A DNA stretch of 60,849 bases from Acidocella aromatica. GTDB lineage: Bacteria > Pseudomonadota > Alphaproteobacteria > Acetobacterales > Acetobacteraceae. The notes below the pieces were generated by a model that searched no databases, was not told the DNA's origin, and worked only from the letters and a program-made list of their open reading frames with translations. This document shows positions 44,587-53,266 of this stretch, one piece after another. Numbering within the stretch: the stretch's first letter is position 1; each line of letters starts with the position of its first letter. Location: the NCBI RefSeq assembly GCF_014201825.1, contig NZ_JACHFJ010000014.1:1-60849 (forward strand), given 5' to 3'. Position numbers and translations under genes: made by a program.

Positions 44587-47025
44587 CTATGCCTTTATGC
44601 GCTCCATCTTCGCGTCATGCAGGGGCGCCAGATGCACGTTGGCATGCACGCGCTCGCCCGCGACTTCCAGTTCGTAGGTGCCCGAAAGCACGAAGTCCTC
44701 GTCCACCCCCGCCGGGTTGCGCACATAGCCAAGTCCGATCGGCAGACCCAGCGTATGACCGAACCCTCCAGAGGCCAACCAGCCCACGCGCTCGCCATTG
44801 CGGTAGATGGTCTCGCGGCCAAGCAGGATCACCGATGGATCGTCCACGGTAAACGTGGCGAGCAGCTTCTTCACGCCGTTCCGCTTCTGCGCCTCCAACG
44901 CCTCGCGGCCCAGGAAGGGCATCGTCTTCCTGAACTTCACCGCCCAGCCAAGTCCGGCCTCAAGCGGCGTATAATCCGGCCCGATATCCCCGCCCCAGGC
45001 GCGATAACCCTTCTCCAGCCGCAGCGTCTCGATGGCCCGGTACCCCACATTGGCAATGCCGAACTCCTGCCCGACCGCCATTAGCGCCTCGTACAAAGCC
45101 GCGCCAAACTCCACCGGCACATGCAGCTCCCAGCCCAGCTCGCCCACATAGGTCACGCGCAGCGCCAGCACCGGCGCGCCCGCCACGCTGAGCTTGCGGC
45201 ACTGGCCGAAGGGGAAGCCCGCGTTGGAGACATCGTCGCTGGTCAGCTTCTCCAGCACCATGCGCGCTTTCGGCCCCATCAGGCTGAACACGGCGTTGGC
45301 GGAGGTCACATCCACCAGATGCGCGTCCTTTCCCTCGGGGATGTTGCGGCGGATCCAATCGGCGTCATGCGTGGCGAAGCCCGTGCCGGTGACGATGTAG
45401 AACTCCGTCTCGCTCAGCCGCGCCACGGTGAGGTCCGCCTCGATGCCACCGCGCTTGTTCAGCATCTGCGTATAGGTCAGGCTGCCCGGCTTCTTCGCCA
45501 CGTCATTGGCGCAAATCCAGGAGAGCGCCGCCTCGGCATCTCGCCCCACCAGCATGAACTTGGCGAAGGAGGTCTGGTCGATCAGCCCCACCGCCTCGCG
45601 GATGGCCTTATGCTCGCGCGCCACGGCAGTGAACCAGCTGGGACGCTTATAGGTGTACTGGTCCTCGGCGACCTCGCCGGCAGCGGCGAACCAGTTCGGG
45701 CGCTCCCAGCCCAGCTTCTCGCCGAACACCGCCCCTTGTGCCTTCAGCGTGGCGTAAAGCGGCGAGCGGCGCAGCGGGCGCCCAGTGGTGAATTCCTCGG
45801 ACGGATAAGCAATGGTATAATGCCGCGCATAGGCCTGCAGCGTACGCTCGCGCACCCATTCCACATCCTGGTGGTTGCGCCCAAAGCGGCGAATATCCAC
45901 CGGCCACAGATCATAAGGCGGCTCTCCGCCCGCGATCCATTCCGCCAGCACCTTGCCCGCCCCGCCGCCCGAGGCGATGCCGAACGCATTGAACCCCGCG
46001 CCGACGAAGAACCCGCGCAGCTCCGGCGCCTCGCCCAGGATGAAATTGCCATCCGGCGTGAAACTCTCCGGCCCGTTGATGAGCTGCTTAACCCCGGCTG
46101 TCTGCAATGCGGGCACGCGGCCCATCGCCAGCTCCATGATCGGGGTGAAATGGTCGAAATTCGAGTCGAGAAGCTGGAACTCGAAATTCTTCGGAAAGCC
46201 CTTCCGCGCCCAGGGGATCGGGTTCGGCTCATACCCGCCCATCACCAGCCCGCCGACTTCCTCCTTGTAGTAGGTCAGCCGGTCCGGGTCGCGCAAGGTG
46301 GGCAGGTCGGAGCTCACGCCCTCGATCCGCTCGGTCACCATATACTGGTGCTCCACCGAAACCAGCGGCACATTCACCCCCGCAAGCTGTCCCAGCTCCC
46401 GCGCCCATTGCCCGGCGCAGTTCACCGCCACTTCGCAGGCGATGCGCCCTTTATCGGTAAGCACCGCCACCACGCGCCCCTTCTCAATCTCGAAGCCCGT
46501 GACTTCCACGTTCTCGAAAATCTTCGCCCCGGCCATGCGTGCCCCCCTGGCCAGGGACTGCGTGATGTCACTGGGATTGGCCTGCCCGTCGGTGGGGAGA
46601 TAAGCGGCACCGATCACATCATGCACATCCATCAGCGGCCACAGCTTCCGCGCCTCGGCGGGGGTGAGCAGATGCATTTCCAGCCCGAAGGACCGCGCCG
46701 TGGTGGCTTGGCGCTTTACCTCGATCCAGCGTTCCTCGTTACAGGCCAGACGCAGCCCGCCATTCATCTTCCAGCCGGTAGCCAGCCCGGTCTCTGCCTC
46801 CAGCGAGCGGTAAACTTTCACCGATTCGCCCAAGAGCTGGGTGATATTGGCGCTGGTGCGCAACTGCCCAACGAGCCCAGCGGCGTGCCATGTGCTGCCC
46901 GAGGTCAGCCTGTGCCGCTCCAACAGCACCACCTCCCAGCCCAGCTTGGCCAGATGATAGGCCGTGGAACAGCCGATAATGCCGCCACCGACGATGACCG
47001 CGCGCGCCTGTGTAGGAAAGCTCAT
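44587..47025 (-). CDS. dimethylglycine/sarcosine dehydrogenase-like flavoprotein with aminomethyltransferase domain
   Basis: An 812-residue two-part enzyme. The N-terminal FAD oxidoreductase (about 1-430) begins with the dinucleotide fold AVIVGGGIIGCSTAYHLAK and has SGSTWHAAGL, where His47 matches the residue that carries covalent FAD in mammalian dimethylglycine dehydrogenase. The C-terminal half is a GcvT-like folate-binding domain (YVGELGWELHVPVE and the MRLEKGYRAWGGD-type region). Such enzymes demethylate N-methyl amino acids and pass the one-carbon unit to tetrahydrofolate. Substrate not certain. Located 83 bp after the serine dehydratase gene on the same strand. Confidence 0.88.
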   Translation of the reverse strand: MSFPTQARAVIVGGGIIGCSTAYHLAKLGWEVVLLERHRLTSGSTWHAAGLVGQLRTSANITQLLGESVKVYRSLEAETGLATGWKMNGGLRLACNEERWIEVKRQATTARSFGLEMHLLTPAEARKLWPLMDVHDVIGAAYLPTDGQANPSDITQSLARGARMAGAKIFENVEVTGFEIEKGRVVAVLTDKGRIACEVAVNCAGQWARELGQLAGVNVPLVSVEHQYMVTERIEGVSSDLPTLRDPDRLTYYKEEVGGLVMGGYEPNPIPWARKGFPKNFEFQLLDSNFDHFTPIMELAMGRVPALQTAGVKQLINGPESFTPDGNFILGEAPELRGFFVGAGFNAFGIASGGGAGKVLAEWIAGGEPPYDLWPVDIRRFGRNHQDVEWVRERTLQAYARHYTIAYPSEEFTTGRPLRRSPLYATLKAQGAVFGEKLGWERPNWFAAAGEVAEDQYTYKRPSWFTAVAREHKAIREAVGLIDQTSFAKFMLVGRDAEAALSWICANDVAKKPGSLTYTQMLNKRGGIEADLTVARLSETEFYIVTGTGFATHDADWIRRNIPEGKDAHLVDVTSANAVFSLMGPKARMVLEKLTSDDVSNAGFPFGQCRKLSVAGAPVLALRVTYVGELGWELHVPVEFGAALYEALMAVGQEFGIANVGYRAIETLRLEKGYRAWGGDIGPDYTPLEAGLGWAVKFRKTMPFLGREALEAQKRNGVKKLLATFTVDDPSVILLGRETIYRNGERVGWLASGGFGHTLGLPIGLGYVRNPAGVDEDFVLSGTYELEVAGERVHANVHLAPLHDAKMERIKA

Positions 47026-47108
47026 GCCCTAATCCTTCGCCCTGGAATACCCAAATATCCGCACGCCAACCGGCGCCGTGACAACATAAAGCCACATAAA
47101 ACCACAAA

Positions 47109-48506
47109 TCAGCAAATCGTCACATTGGCGGCTAGCCCGCCCAGGCTGGTTTCCTTGTACTTGCTCTGCATATCGAATCCCGTCTGGCGCATGGTCTCGA
47201 TCACCGCATCCAGCGATACGATATGCGTGCCATCGCCTTGCAAGGCGAGCGACGCGGCGGTGATGGCCTTAATCGCGCCAAAGGCGTTGCGCTCGATGCA
47301 CGGCACCTGCACCAGCCCACCGATAGGGTCGCAGGTCATGCCAAGATGGTGTTCCATGGCGATCTCTGCCGCATTCTCCACCTGCGCATTGCTACCGCCC
47401 AACGCCGCGCACAGCCCCGCCGCGGCCATGGCCGAAGCCGAGCCAACCTCCCCCTGGCACCCCACCTCGGCACCCGAGATAGAGGCATTGCGCTTGATAA
47501 GCCCGCCAACGGCGGCGGCGGTCAGGAAGAATGTCCGCACCCCCGCCTCGTCGGCGGTATCACAGAAATCCCGGTAGTAGCGCAGCACGGCGGGTATCAC
47601 CCCGGCGGCGCCATTGGTGGGGGCCGTCACCACGCGCCCGCCAGCGGCATTCTCCTCGTTCACCGCCATGGCGAAGGCACAGACGTAATCTAGATGCGTA
47701 TGCGGAATGAACTCGTTGCGCTGCGCCCTGCCCTGCAACCCGGCATAAATATGCCGGGCCCGGCGCTTCACATGCAGCCCGCCCGAAAGCTCGCCCTGCT
47801 GGGTCAGGCCGCGCTCGATACAGGCAAACATCGCCTCCGCAACCCTACCTATATAGCCAAGAACTTCTTCATTTTGGTGGCGCGCGCCCTCATTCGCCAG
47901 CGCCAGTTCCGCAATGCTTAATCCAGCCACCTGCGCCGCGTGCAGCAGCTGCGCGGCGGTGCCGTACGGATACGGCACCGAAATCTCCGCCGCTGGTTCG
48001 CTTTCCTCGCCATCACGCACCACAAAGCCGCCACCAATGGAAAACCAAAGCTGGGACAATACCTCCCGCCCAGCGGTATCGAAGGCGGTAAAGCGCATGG
48101 CATTGGTATGGCGCTTGAACTGCATCTGCCGGTCGAAGCTCACATCCCGCACCGGATCGAAGCCGATCTCCCGCCCATCCGGCAGACGCAACACATGCGC
48201 CGTGCCGATGCCGTGAAACAGCTTATCCGCCTCATCGGGAAGAATTTCATCCGGCCTGCAACCGGCCAGCCCCAGGACCATCGCCTTGTCGGTGGCGTGT
48301 CCCTTTCCCGTCCAGGCCAGCGAGCCATAGGCCGTAGCGGTCAGCCTGGCGATCTCCCCCTCCCGCCCGGCCAAGGCGCGCAGAAAGGCGTTGGCGGCGC
48401 GCATCGGGCCGACAGTATGCGACGAGGACGGGCCAATGCCGATCCTGAACAGATCCAGCAGGGAGATCGACGAGGCAGAAGCGGTGTGGCGGATTTCAGG
48501 CTGCAT
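47109..48506 (-). CDS. sdaA: L-serine ammonia-lyase (iron-sulfur type)
   Basis: A 465-residue single-chain serine dehydratase that converts L-serine to pyruvate and ammonia. The N-terminal beta domain has [20 protein letters not shown]; the C-terminal alpha domain has the [4Fe-4S] cysteines in [11 protein letters not shown] and [19 protein letters not shown], and the tail Cys that occupies the active site is present as the last residue. The ATG at 48506 has AAGGAG five bases upstream; a GTG at 48512 in frame is too close to it. Confidence 0.94.
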   Translation of the reverse strand: MQPEIRHTASASSISLLDLFRIGIGPSSSHTVGPMRAANAFLRALAGREGEIARLTATAYGSLAWTGKGHATDKAMVLGLAGCRPDEILPDEADKLFHGIGTAHVLRLPDGREIGFDPVRDVSFDRQMQFKRHTNAMRFTAFDTAGREVLSQLWFSIGGGFVVRDGEESEPAAEISVPYPYGTAAQLLHAAQVAGLSIAELALANEGARHQNEEVLGYIGRVAEAMFACIERGLTQQGELSGGLHVKRRARHIYAGLQGRAQRNEFIPHTHLDYVCAFAMAVNEENAAGGRVVTAPTNGAAGVIPAVLRYYRDFCDTADEAGVRTFFLTAAAVGGLIKRNASISGAEVGCQGEVGSASAMAAAGLCAALGGSNAQVENAAEIAMEHHLGMTCDPIGGLVQVPCIERNAFGAIKAITAASLALQGDGTHIVSLDAVIETMRQTGFDMQSKYKETSLGGLAANVTIC

Positions 48507-48632
48507 AGACACTCCTTCACCGCTGTTTTTTGCGCGGCGGGCTTTGCGGCCAGGTTATTGCAAAACCAAAAGCCACGCCACCATCCCGCAGATCATGCCA
48601 ATTTAAGAGGCATAATGTGGTTTTCACCCTTC

Positions 48633-48648
48633 ACACATAAAAATGTGT
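48633..48648. promoter_or_regulatory. small palindrome in the sdaA / CtrA-like intergenic region
   Basis: ACACAT and ATGTGT (48633-48638 and 48643-48648) flank AAAA, between the divergent sdaA and regulator genes in an AT-rich stretch. It could be an operator for either gene. No matching site was found elsewhere by eye. Confidence 0.35.
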
Positions 48649-48708
48649 CGGTTTTCATTTCTATAATCTTAATATTTACACTCTATACGGGAACATTAAA
48701 CAAATTTA

Positions 48709-48737
48709 TTGACGAGTTCTTGCTATGGTTGTATTTT
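48709..48737 (+). promoter_or_regulatory. sigma-70-like promoter of the CtrA-like gene
   Basis: TTGACG (48709-48714), 17 bp, TATTTT (48732-48737), followed about 25 bp later by the ATG with its CGGAGG. The surrounding 150 bp is clearly AT-richer than the flanking genes. No TTAA-N7-TTAA CtrA box was seen overlapping it. Confidence 0.6.
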
Positions 48738-48761
48738 CGCCTCAATCCTGCGGAGGCGAGT

Positions 48762-49502
48762 ATGAAAATCCTTTCTTTTGAGACCGCGTCGAATAAAAAA
48801 GATCTTTTAACGGCTTTCTTGCGTTCGCGCCTGGCCATCGTCGATGAGACGAATGACGGCGAGGAAGCCCTCGATCTGGTGAAGTTCTACGATTACGACG
48901 CCATCCTGCTGCGCCTGTCCGAGGAACGGCTGGGCGACCTCGAAATTATCCGCAAGCTGCGCATGGCCCGCGTCCGTGCGCCGATCGTGGCCGTGGCCCG
49001 CACCATGAACGAGGCCGCCCGGCTGCGCGTACTCCAGGCCGGGGCCGACGACCTGATCGTGGACGCCCTGTCCCACGAGGAGATTTTCATGAAGGTGCAG
49101 AACCTGATCCGCCGCTCGCGCGGGTTCCAGGAGAACGCGCTGCGCATCGGCTCCGTCGAGATCAACATGAACGCGAAAAAAATCTACGCGAAGGGCCGCC
49201 CCGTCACGCTGACGAAGAAGGAATACCAGATCGCCGAGATCCTCGCTTTGCGCAAAGGCGTGGTGCTGAGCAAGGAGGCGATCCTCGATCATCTCTATGG
49301 CGGGCTGGACGAACCGAACCCGAAAATCATCGACGTGTTCATCTGCAAGATCCGCAAGAAGCTGCAGGCGCTGGGCGTGGATGATTTCATCGAGACCAAT
49401 TGGGGCCGCGGTTACATGGTCATCGACCACCGCCAGGACGCCAACACGGCCGAGACTTTACAGCGCAATTATGCCGCCACAGAAGCCCGCGCCATCGCGT
49501 AG
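48762..49502 (+). CDS. CtrA-like response regulator with a degenerate (phospho-dead) receiver
   Basis: A 246-residue OmpR-class regulator. The C-terminal winged helix (about residues 125-230) is very CtrA-like: VTLTKKEYQIAEILALRKG, HLYGGLDEPNPKIIDVF, ETNWGRGYMV. The receiver aligns with Caulobacter CtrA without gaps at the start, but key residues are gone: the phosphoacceptor Asp51 is Arg51 (AILLRLSEE), the acidic pair after E7 is T8-A9, and the Lys of the TKPF motif is replaced (IVDALSHEE). It cannot be phosphorylated in the normal way. CGGAGG at 48751-48756 fixes the ATG at 48762. Probably a CtrA paralogue; the true CtrA would be elsewhere. Confidence 0.88.
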   Translation: MKILSFETASNKKDLLTAFLRSRLAIVDETNDGEEALDLVKFYDYDAILLRLSEERLGDLEIIRKLRMARVRAPIVAVARTMNEAARLRVLQAGADDLIVDALSHEEIFMKVQNLIRRSRGFQENALRIGSVEINMNAKKIYAKGRPVTLTKKEYQIAEILALRKGVVLSKEAILDHLYGGLDEPNPKIIDVFICKIRKKLQALGVDDFIETNWGRGYMVIDHRQDANTAETLQRNYAATEARAIA

Positions 49503-49559
49503 CACCAGAGTTAACGTTTAGTCGTTTTTGCTATGCGTAAATAGCATAACAAAACAACG

Positions 49560-49800
49560 TCCATTTGCCGTAGTCCGCACTCCGCTTTGTCCCCTACGGG
49601 GGAGAGCATAGATGCATCGCACGTGCCGCGAACCCGGTCATGGCCGGGTACAGCAACGACGAGACGCATCCTGGTAGGTCGAGCCAGTCCGCAAGGGCTG
49701 GGATCAATTGGGAGACGCTTGATGTTGCTACCCAGATTACTGGAGCGGAACATAACGATGCGAAGTCCGCGCATCACCGCCTGATCCACGTCGCCGCGCC
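49560..49800 (+). ncRNA. structured leader RNA upstream of ornithine decarboxylase, speF-motif candidate
   Basis: This 388-bp gap (49503-49890) has no convincing gene but dense RNA structure. TCCCC-TACG-GGGGA at 49590-49603 is a UNCG tetraloop hairpin. ACCCGG/CCGGGT at 49632-49649 is a second hairpin. CCAGTCC-GCAA-GGGCTGG at 49684-49701 is a GNRA tetraloop hairpin. Long-range pairs include GCATCG (49613-49618) with CGATGC (49756-49761), and GGGTA..GCAAC (near 49646-49657) with GTTGCTACCC (near 49724-49733). The Corbino et al. alphaproteobacterial speF motif lies in this place relative to ornithine decarboxylase genes. I match it by position and structure, not by alignment. A small hairpin at about 49525-49550 may instead end the upstream gene. 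Confidence 0.7.
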
Positions 49801-49890
49801 CTTGTAGCGCGTGCCGTGACTGCTTTTGTTTATTCTGAACAATCGGCCGGGACCATTGCGCCCGGTGGCGTCTTGCGAGGATTTCTCACG

Positions 49891-51147
49891 ATGAGCCTGA
49901 TTCAAAACCGCCCGCCTGTCGGACCGCTGCACCGTCACATCTCCCTGCGCCCGGAAGTCCAAGCGCTGCCGGATGTCGCCAGCCTGGTGCAAACCCTGCG
50001 CCCGGAAGAGCCGCTGCACTGCATCCGCCCCGCGGTCATCACCGCCGCCGCCCAGGCCTTCACCGCCTCTTTCAATGGCGACGTGCTGTACGCCGTGAAA
50101 TGCAACCCGGAACCCGCCGTGCTGCGCGCGCTGTGGGAAGGCGGCATCCGTCGTTTCGACTGCGCCTCCATCTCCGAAGTCTCGCTGGTGCGCCGCCTCT
50201 TCCCCGGTGCCGACATCCATTTCATGCACCCGGTGAAGTCCCGCGCCGCCATCCGCGAGGCCTGGATCATCAACGGCGTGCGTGATTTCGTGCTCGATTC
50301 CGCCGATGAGCTGCGCAAGATTCTGGAAGAGACCAACACGCCGGAAGCCGCGCGCATCGAAGCCCGTCCTGGCCTGTTCGTGCGCCTCGCTCTGCCCGAG
50401 ACCGGTGCGGCCATCAATCTCTCCAAGAAGTTCGGCGCGGATGCCGCCACCGCCGTGGAGCTGCTGCGCGCCGCCCGTCCGCATGCGGGCAAGCTCGGCG
50501 TCGCCTTCCATGTCGGCTCGCAATGCACCGACCCTCTGGCTTGGCGTGACGCCATGGCCCTGGCTGGCGAAGTGATCCGCGCCGCTGGCGTGCGCATCGA
50601 GGTCATCGATGTCGGCGGCGGCTTCCCGGCCGCCTACCCGGACATCGACCCGCCGCCGCTCGGCGCCTTCATGGCCGAGATCGACGCCGCTTTCGACGAG
50701 CTGAACCTCCCCGGCGTGAAGCTCTGGGCCGAGCCCGGCCGCGCGCTGGTCGCGGGCGGCAGCTCCGTGGTGGTGAAGGTGCAGCTGCGCAAGGGCAACA
50801 TGCTCTACATAAACGATGGCGTTTACGGCGCCCTCGCCGATGCCGGCGCGCTGAAATTCCGCTTCCCCACCAAGCTGCTGCGGAGCCGCCCCAGCCCAGG
50901 CGCGCCAGACGCCGCCTTCGGCTTCTTCGGCCCCAGCTGCGACTCGCTGGACGTGATGCACGGCCCCTTCATCCTGCCCGACGACATTTCCGAGGGCGAC
51001 TGGATCGAGATCGGCCAGCTCGGCGCTTATGGCACCTGCCTGCGCACCGGCTTCAACGGGTTCGACCGTGCGGCCCTGGTCGAGGTCCGTGATCCGGCGA
51101 TGCTGGAAACCGCAGGCTACGCGCCGCAAGACGACATCGAAGCCTGA
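49891..51147 (+). CDS. ornithine (or ornithine/lysine) decarboxylase, fold III
   Basis: A 418-residue alanine-racemase-fold PLP decarboxylase. Lys70 in LYAVKCNPEP is the PLP anchor, VDVGGGFPA-like VIDVGGGFPAAYP binds the phosphate, and Cys350 in FFGPSCDSLDVM is the catalytic Cys from the partner subunit. It makes putrescine from ornithine (possibly cadaverine from lysine). The ATG at 49891 follows GCGAGG; the frame is open from 49816 but lacks homology there. Homospermidine synthase follows, giving a putrescine-to-homospermidine route. Probably controlled by the leader RNA upstream. Confidence 0.92.
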   Translation: MSLIQNRPPVGPLHRHISLRPEVQALPDVASLVQTLRPEEPLHCIRPAVITAAAQAFTASFNGDVLYAVKCNPEPAVLRALWEGGIRRFDCASISEVSLVRRLFPGADIHFMHPVKSRAAIREAWIINGVRDFVLDSADELRKILEETNTPEAARIEARPGLFVRLALPETGAAINLSKKFGADAATAVELLRAARPHAGKLGVAFHVGSQCTDPLAWRDAMALAGEVIRAAGVRIEVIDVGGGFPAAYPDIDPPPLGAFMAEIDAAFDELNLPGVKLWAEPGRALVAGGSSVVVKVQLRKGNMLYINDGVYGALADAGALKFRFPTKLLRSRPSPGAPDAAFGFFGPSCDSLDVMHGPFILPDDISEGDWIEIGQLGAYGTCLRTGFNGFDRAALVEVRDPAMLETAGYAPQDDIEA

Positions 51148-51242
51148 CATAGAAGCTTCAAACTCGCGCCCGGGACCTTCGGCTACAAACCAGGGTTCCG
51201 GGATGAATTCGCTTTCCCGTCTTACCAGGAGTCCCCCCGACG

Positions 51243-52667
51243 ATGCCCCATGACATCGCGACCGCGCATGTGCGTTTTTCCGGCCGCCTGCTGATCCTCG
51301 GCTTCGGCAGCATCGGTCAGGGCGTGCTACCCTTGCTGCTGCGCCATATCGACATGCCGAAGGAGAACGTCTCCATCCTCACCGCCGATACGCGCGGCAA
51401 CAAGGTGGCGGGCGAACTTGGCGTGCCGGAGGAAATCCTGCCCCTCACCCCGGAGAACTACCGCGAGGTGCTCACCGCCCGCCTTTCCGCCGGGGATTTC
51501 CTGCTCAACCTCTCGGTCGAGGTCTCCTCCGTGGCGCTGATCCAGCTCTGCCGCGAACTCGGCGTGCTGTATCTGGATACCTGCGTCGAGCCTTGGGCTG
51601 GCGGCTATACCGACCTCTCCCTCTCGCCCTCACAGCGTTCCAACTACGCCTTGCGCGAGAGCGCGCTTGCCCTGCAGACGGACGCCACCGCGCCGACCGC
51701 CGTCGTCGCGCATGGCGCCAATCCGGGGCTGGTCTCGCATTTCGTGAAGCAGGCGCTGCTGAACCTCGCCGCCGATACCGGCCACACCATCACTGCCCCG
51801 CCGGCGGACCGCGCGGGCTGGGGCAAGCTTGCCCAGAACCTGGGCGTGAAGGTCATCCATATCGCCGAACGCGACACCCAGGTGGCGAACATCCCCAAGC
51901 AGCGCGGCGAGTTCGTCAACACTTGGTCCATCGACGGCTTCGTCGGCGAAGGCTGCCAGCCCGCCGAACTGGGCTGGGGCACGCATGAGAAATCCCTGCC
52001 GCCCGACGGCATGAAGCACGAATTCGGCTGCGACGCGGCGATCTACCTCAACCGCCCCGGCGCCTCCACCCGCGTGCGCACCTGGACCCCGCTGGAAGGC
52101 CCGTTTCACGGCTTTCTCATCACGCATAACGAGGCCATCTCGATCGCCGATTACTTCACCCTGACCGAGAACGGCGCCGCCACCTACCGCCCGACCGTGC
52201 ATTACGCCTACCACCCCTGCGACGACGCCGTGCTCTCCGTGCACGAACTCGCCGGCAAGAACTGGGAGATGCAGGAGCGCCAGCGCCTGATGGAGGATGA
52301 GATCACCTCCGGCATCGACGAGCTGGGTGTACTGCTCATGGGCCACGCCAAGGGCGCGTATTGGTACGGCTCGCAGCTTTCCATCGAGCAGGCCCGCGCG
52401 CTGGCTCCGTATAACAACGCCACCTCCTTGCAGGTGACGGCCGCCGTACTGGCCGGTGTGATCTGGGCGATGGAAAACCCGCGCCGTGGCGTCGTCGAGG
52501 CCGATGGCATCGACCATGCCCGCATCTTGGAGATCACCACCCCCTATCTCGGCACCATGACGGGTGCGTATTCCGAGTGGACGCCCTTGCTCAAGCGCGG
52601 CGAACTCTTCGCCGAGGATGTGGACGCCGATTGCCCCTGGCAGTTCAAGAACTTCCGGGTGGTCTGA
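51243..52667 (+). CDS. hss: homospermidine synthase
   Basis: A 474-residue NAD-dependent enzyme that joins two putrescines into homospermidine, the main long polyamine of many alphaproteobacteria. It begins with a Rossmann motif (LLILGFGSIGQGVLPLL) and keeps NLSVEVSSVALIQLCRELGVLYLDTC, VVAHGANPGLVSHFVKQAL and the conserved C-terminal GTMTGAYSEWTPL. Length matches the family. Located 95 bp after the decarboxylase, likely the same transcription unit. Confidence 0.95.
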   Translation: MPHDIATAHVRFSGRLLILGFGSIGQGVLPLLLRHIDMPKENVSILTADTRGNKVAGELGVPEEILPLTPENYREVLTARLSAGDFLLNLSVEVSSVALIQLCRELGVLYLDTCVEPWAGGYTDLSLSPSQRSNYALRESALALQTDATAPTAVVAHGANPGLVSHFVKQALLNLAADTGHTITAPPADRAGWGKLAQNLGVKVIHIAERDTQVANIPKQRGEFVNTWSIDGFVGEGCQPAELGWGTHEKSLPPDGMKHEFGCDAAIYLNRPGASTRVRTWTPLEGPFHGFLITHNEAISIADYFTLTENGAATYRPTVHYAYHPCDDAVLSVHELAGKNWEMQERQRLMEDEITSGIDELGVLLMGHAKGAYWYGSQLSIEQARALAPYNNATSLQVTAAVLAGVIWAMENPRRGVVEADGIDHARILEITTPYLGTMTGAYSEWTPLLKRGELFAEDVDADCPWQFKNFRVV

Positions 52668-52675
52668 GTGAAGTC

Positions 52676-52702
52676 GTGGGGGCTTTTTGAAAAAGCCCCC
52701 AC
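52676..52702. terminator. palindromic terminator after hss
   Basis: GTGGGGGCTTTT and AAAAGCCCCCAC pair around TGA just past the hss stop. The outer bases (GTGAAGT on the left, AAAACTTT on the right) repeat the arrangement seen at 44541 and 60738. Confidence 0.82.
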
Positions 52703-52711
52703 ATCCGCGAA

Positions 52712-53231
52712 AACTTTTGGAACTATATACTTGGCCAAGCGGGCCGCTTTCTCGCGAAAGAAGCTATTTTACGATAAACGAAATTGCCATCTGACTGGAG
52801 AACATGGTGATCGGCTTCATTTCGCTTGAATTGGCTGTTTTACCGGCAATCTTTGATGAAACACCGGAGTTTGTTGAGCGGCTTCAGCGACAATTTTCTA
52901 AAGCGGTGGTTTTAGAACGGCAGAATACTGGCTTGGGCTTCCTGACAACCATATCCGTTTCTGACGATTTAGACGCAATTCAAGGTCCGCATGCACTCGG
53001 CTATGCCACATATGCGCAAATTGAGGGGTTGAAACATGGTTTTGGTTTTGCGCTTCTACTGAAGAAAGGCTTGCTTTACCAACTCGACAGTTATTCACTT
53101 AGCGGAGAAAACACCCACGGACTGGATATCTCTGAAGTAAAGTTTCGGCTTACCGAAGCTCCGCCAGGCAATTAGCGCAGCAAAAGTCGAACTACATAAC
53201 AAAGTATATAGCTGCCAGAACTTTTGGAACT
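52712..53231. repeat. direct and inverted repeats flanking an orphan gene
   Basis: The 13-mer AACTTTTGGAACT occurs at 52712-52724 and again at 53219-53231. Inside these, CTATATACTT (52723-52732) is matched by its exact complement AAGTATATAG (53202-53211). Between them lies one small gene whose GC content is visibly lower than the neighbours. The layout looks like a small inserted cassette, or a duplication of the terminator arm around an insertion. Confidence 0.5.
52804..53175 (+). CDS. orphan hypothetical protein in a low-GC cassette
   Basis: A 123-residue protein starting MVIGFISLELAVLPAIFDE, with no signal peptide or membrane segment and no family I recognise. It is an alpha/beta-looking cytosolic sequence with SGENTHGLDISEVKF near the end. 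Codon use is much less GC-biased at third positions than in surrounding genes. A GGAG lies only three bases before the ATG; the following GTG codon at 52807 would be better spaced. Such small AT-richer orphans are often immunity or antitoxin-like proteins, but no partner toxin is visible, so I assign no function. Confidence 0.55.
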   Translation: MVIGFISLELAVLPAIFDETPEFVERLQRQFSKAVVLERQNTGLGFLTTISVSDDLDAIQGPHALGYATYAQIEGLKHGFGFALLLKKGLLYQLDSYSLSGENTHGLDISEVKFRLTEAPPGN

Positions 53232-53266
53232 TTGACAGCGCCGCTAAGACCCTGTCCTCTGCCGCC

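Noticed and set aside
45121-47577. 818-residue open frame antisense to the dimethylglycine-dehydrogenase-like gene
   Set aside because: Mirror of a supported 812-residue flavoenzyme; no ribosome binding site or domain.
49511-49789. Short frames on both strands (49511-49789 minus, 49587-49784 plus) in the gap before ornithine decarboxylase
   Set aside because: They coincide with the hairpin-rich leader RNA, lack ribosome binding sites and resemble no protein family.
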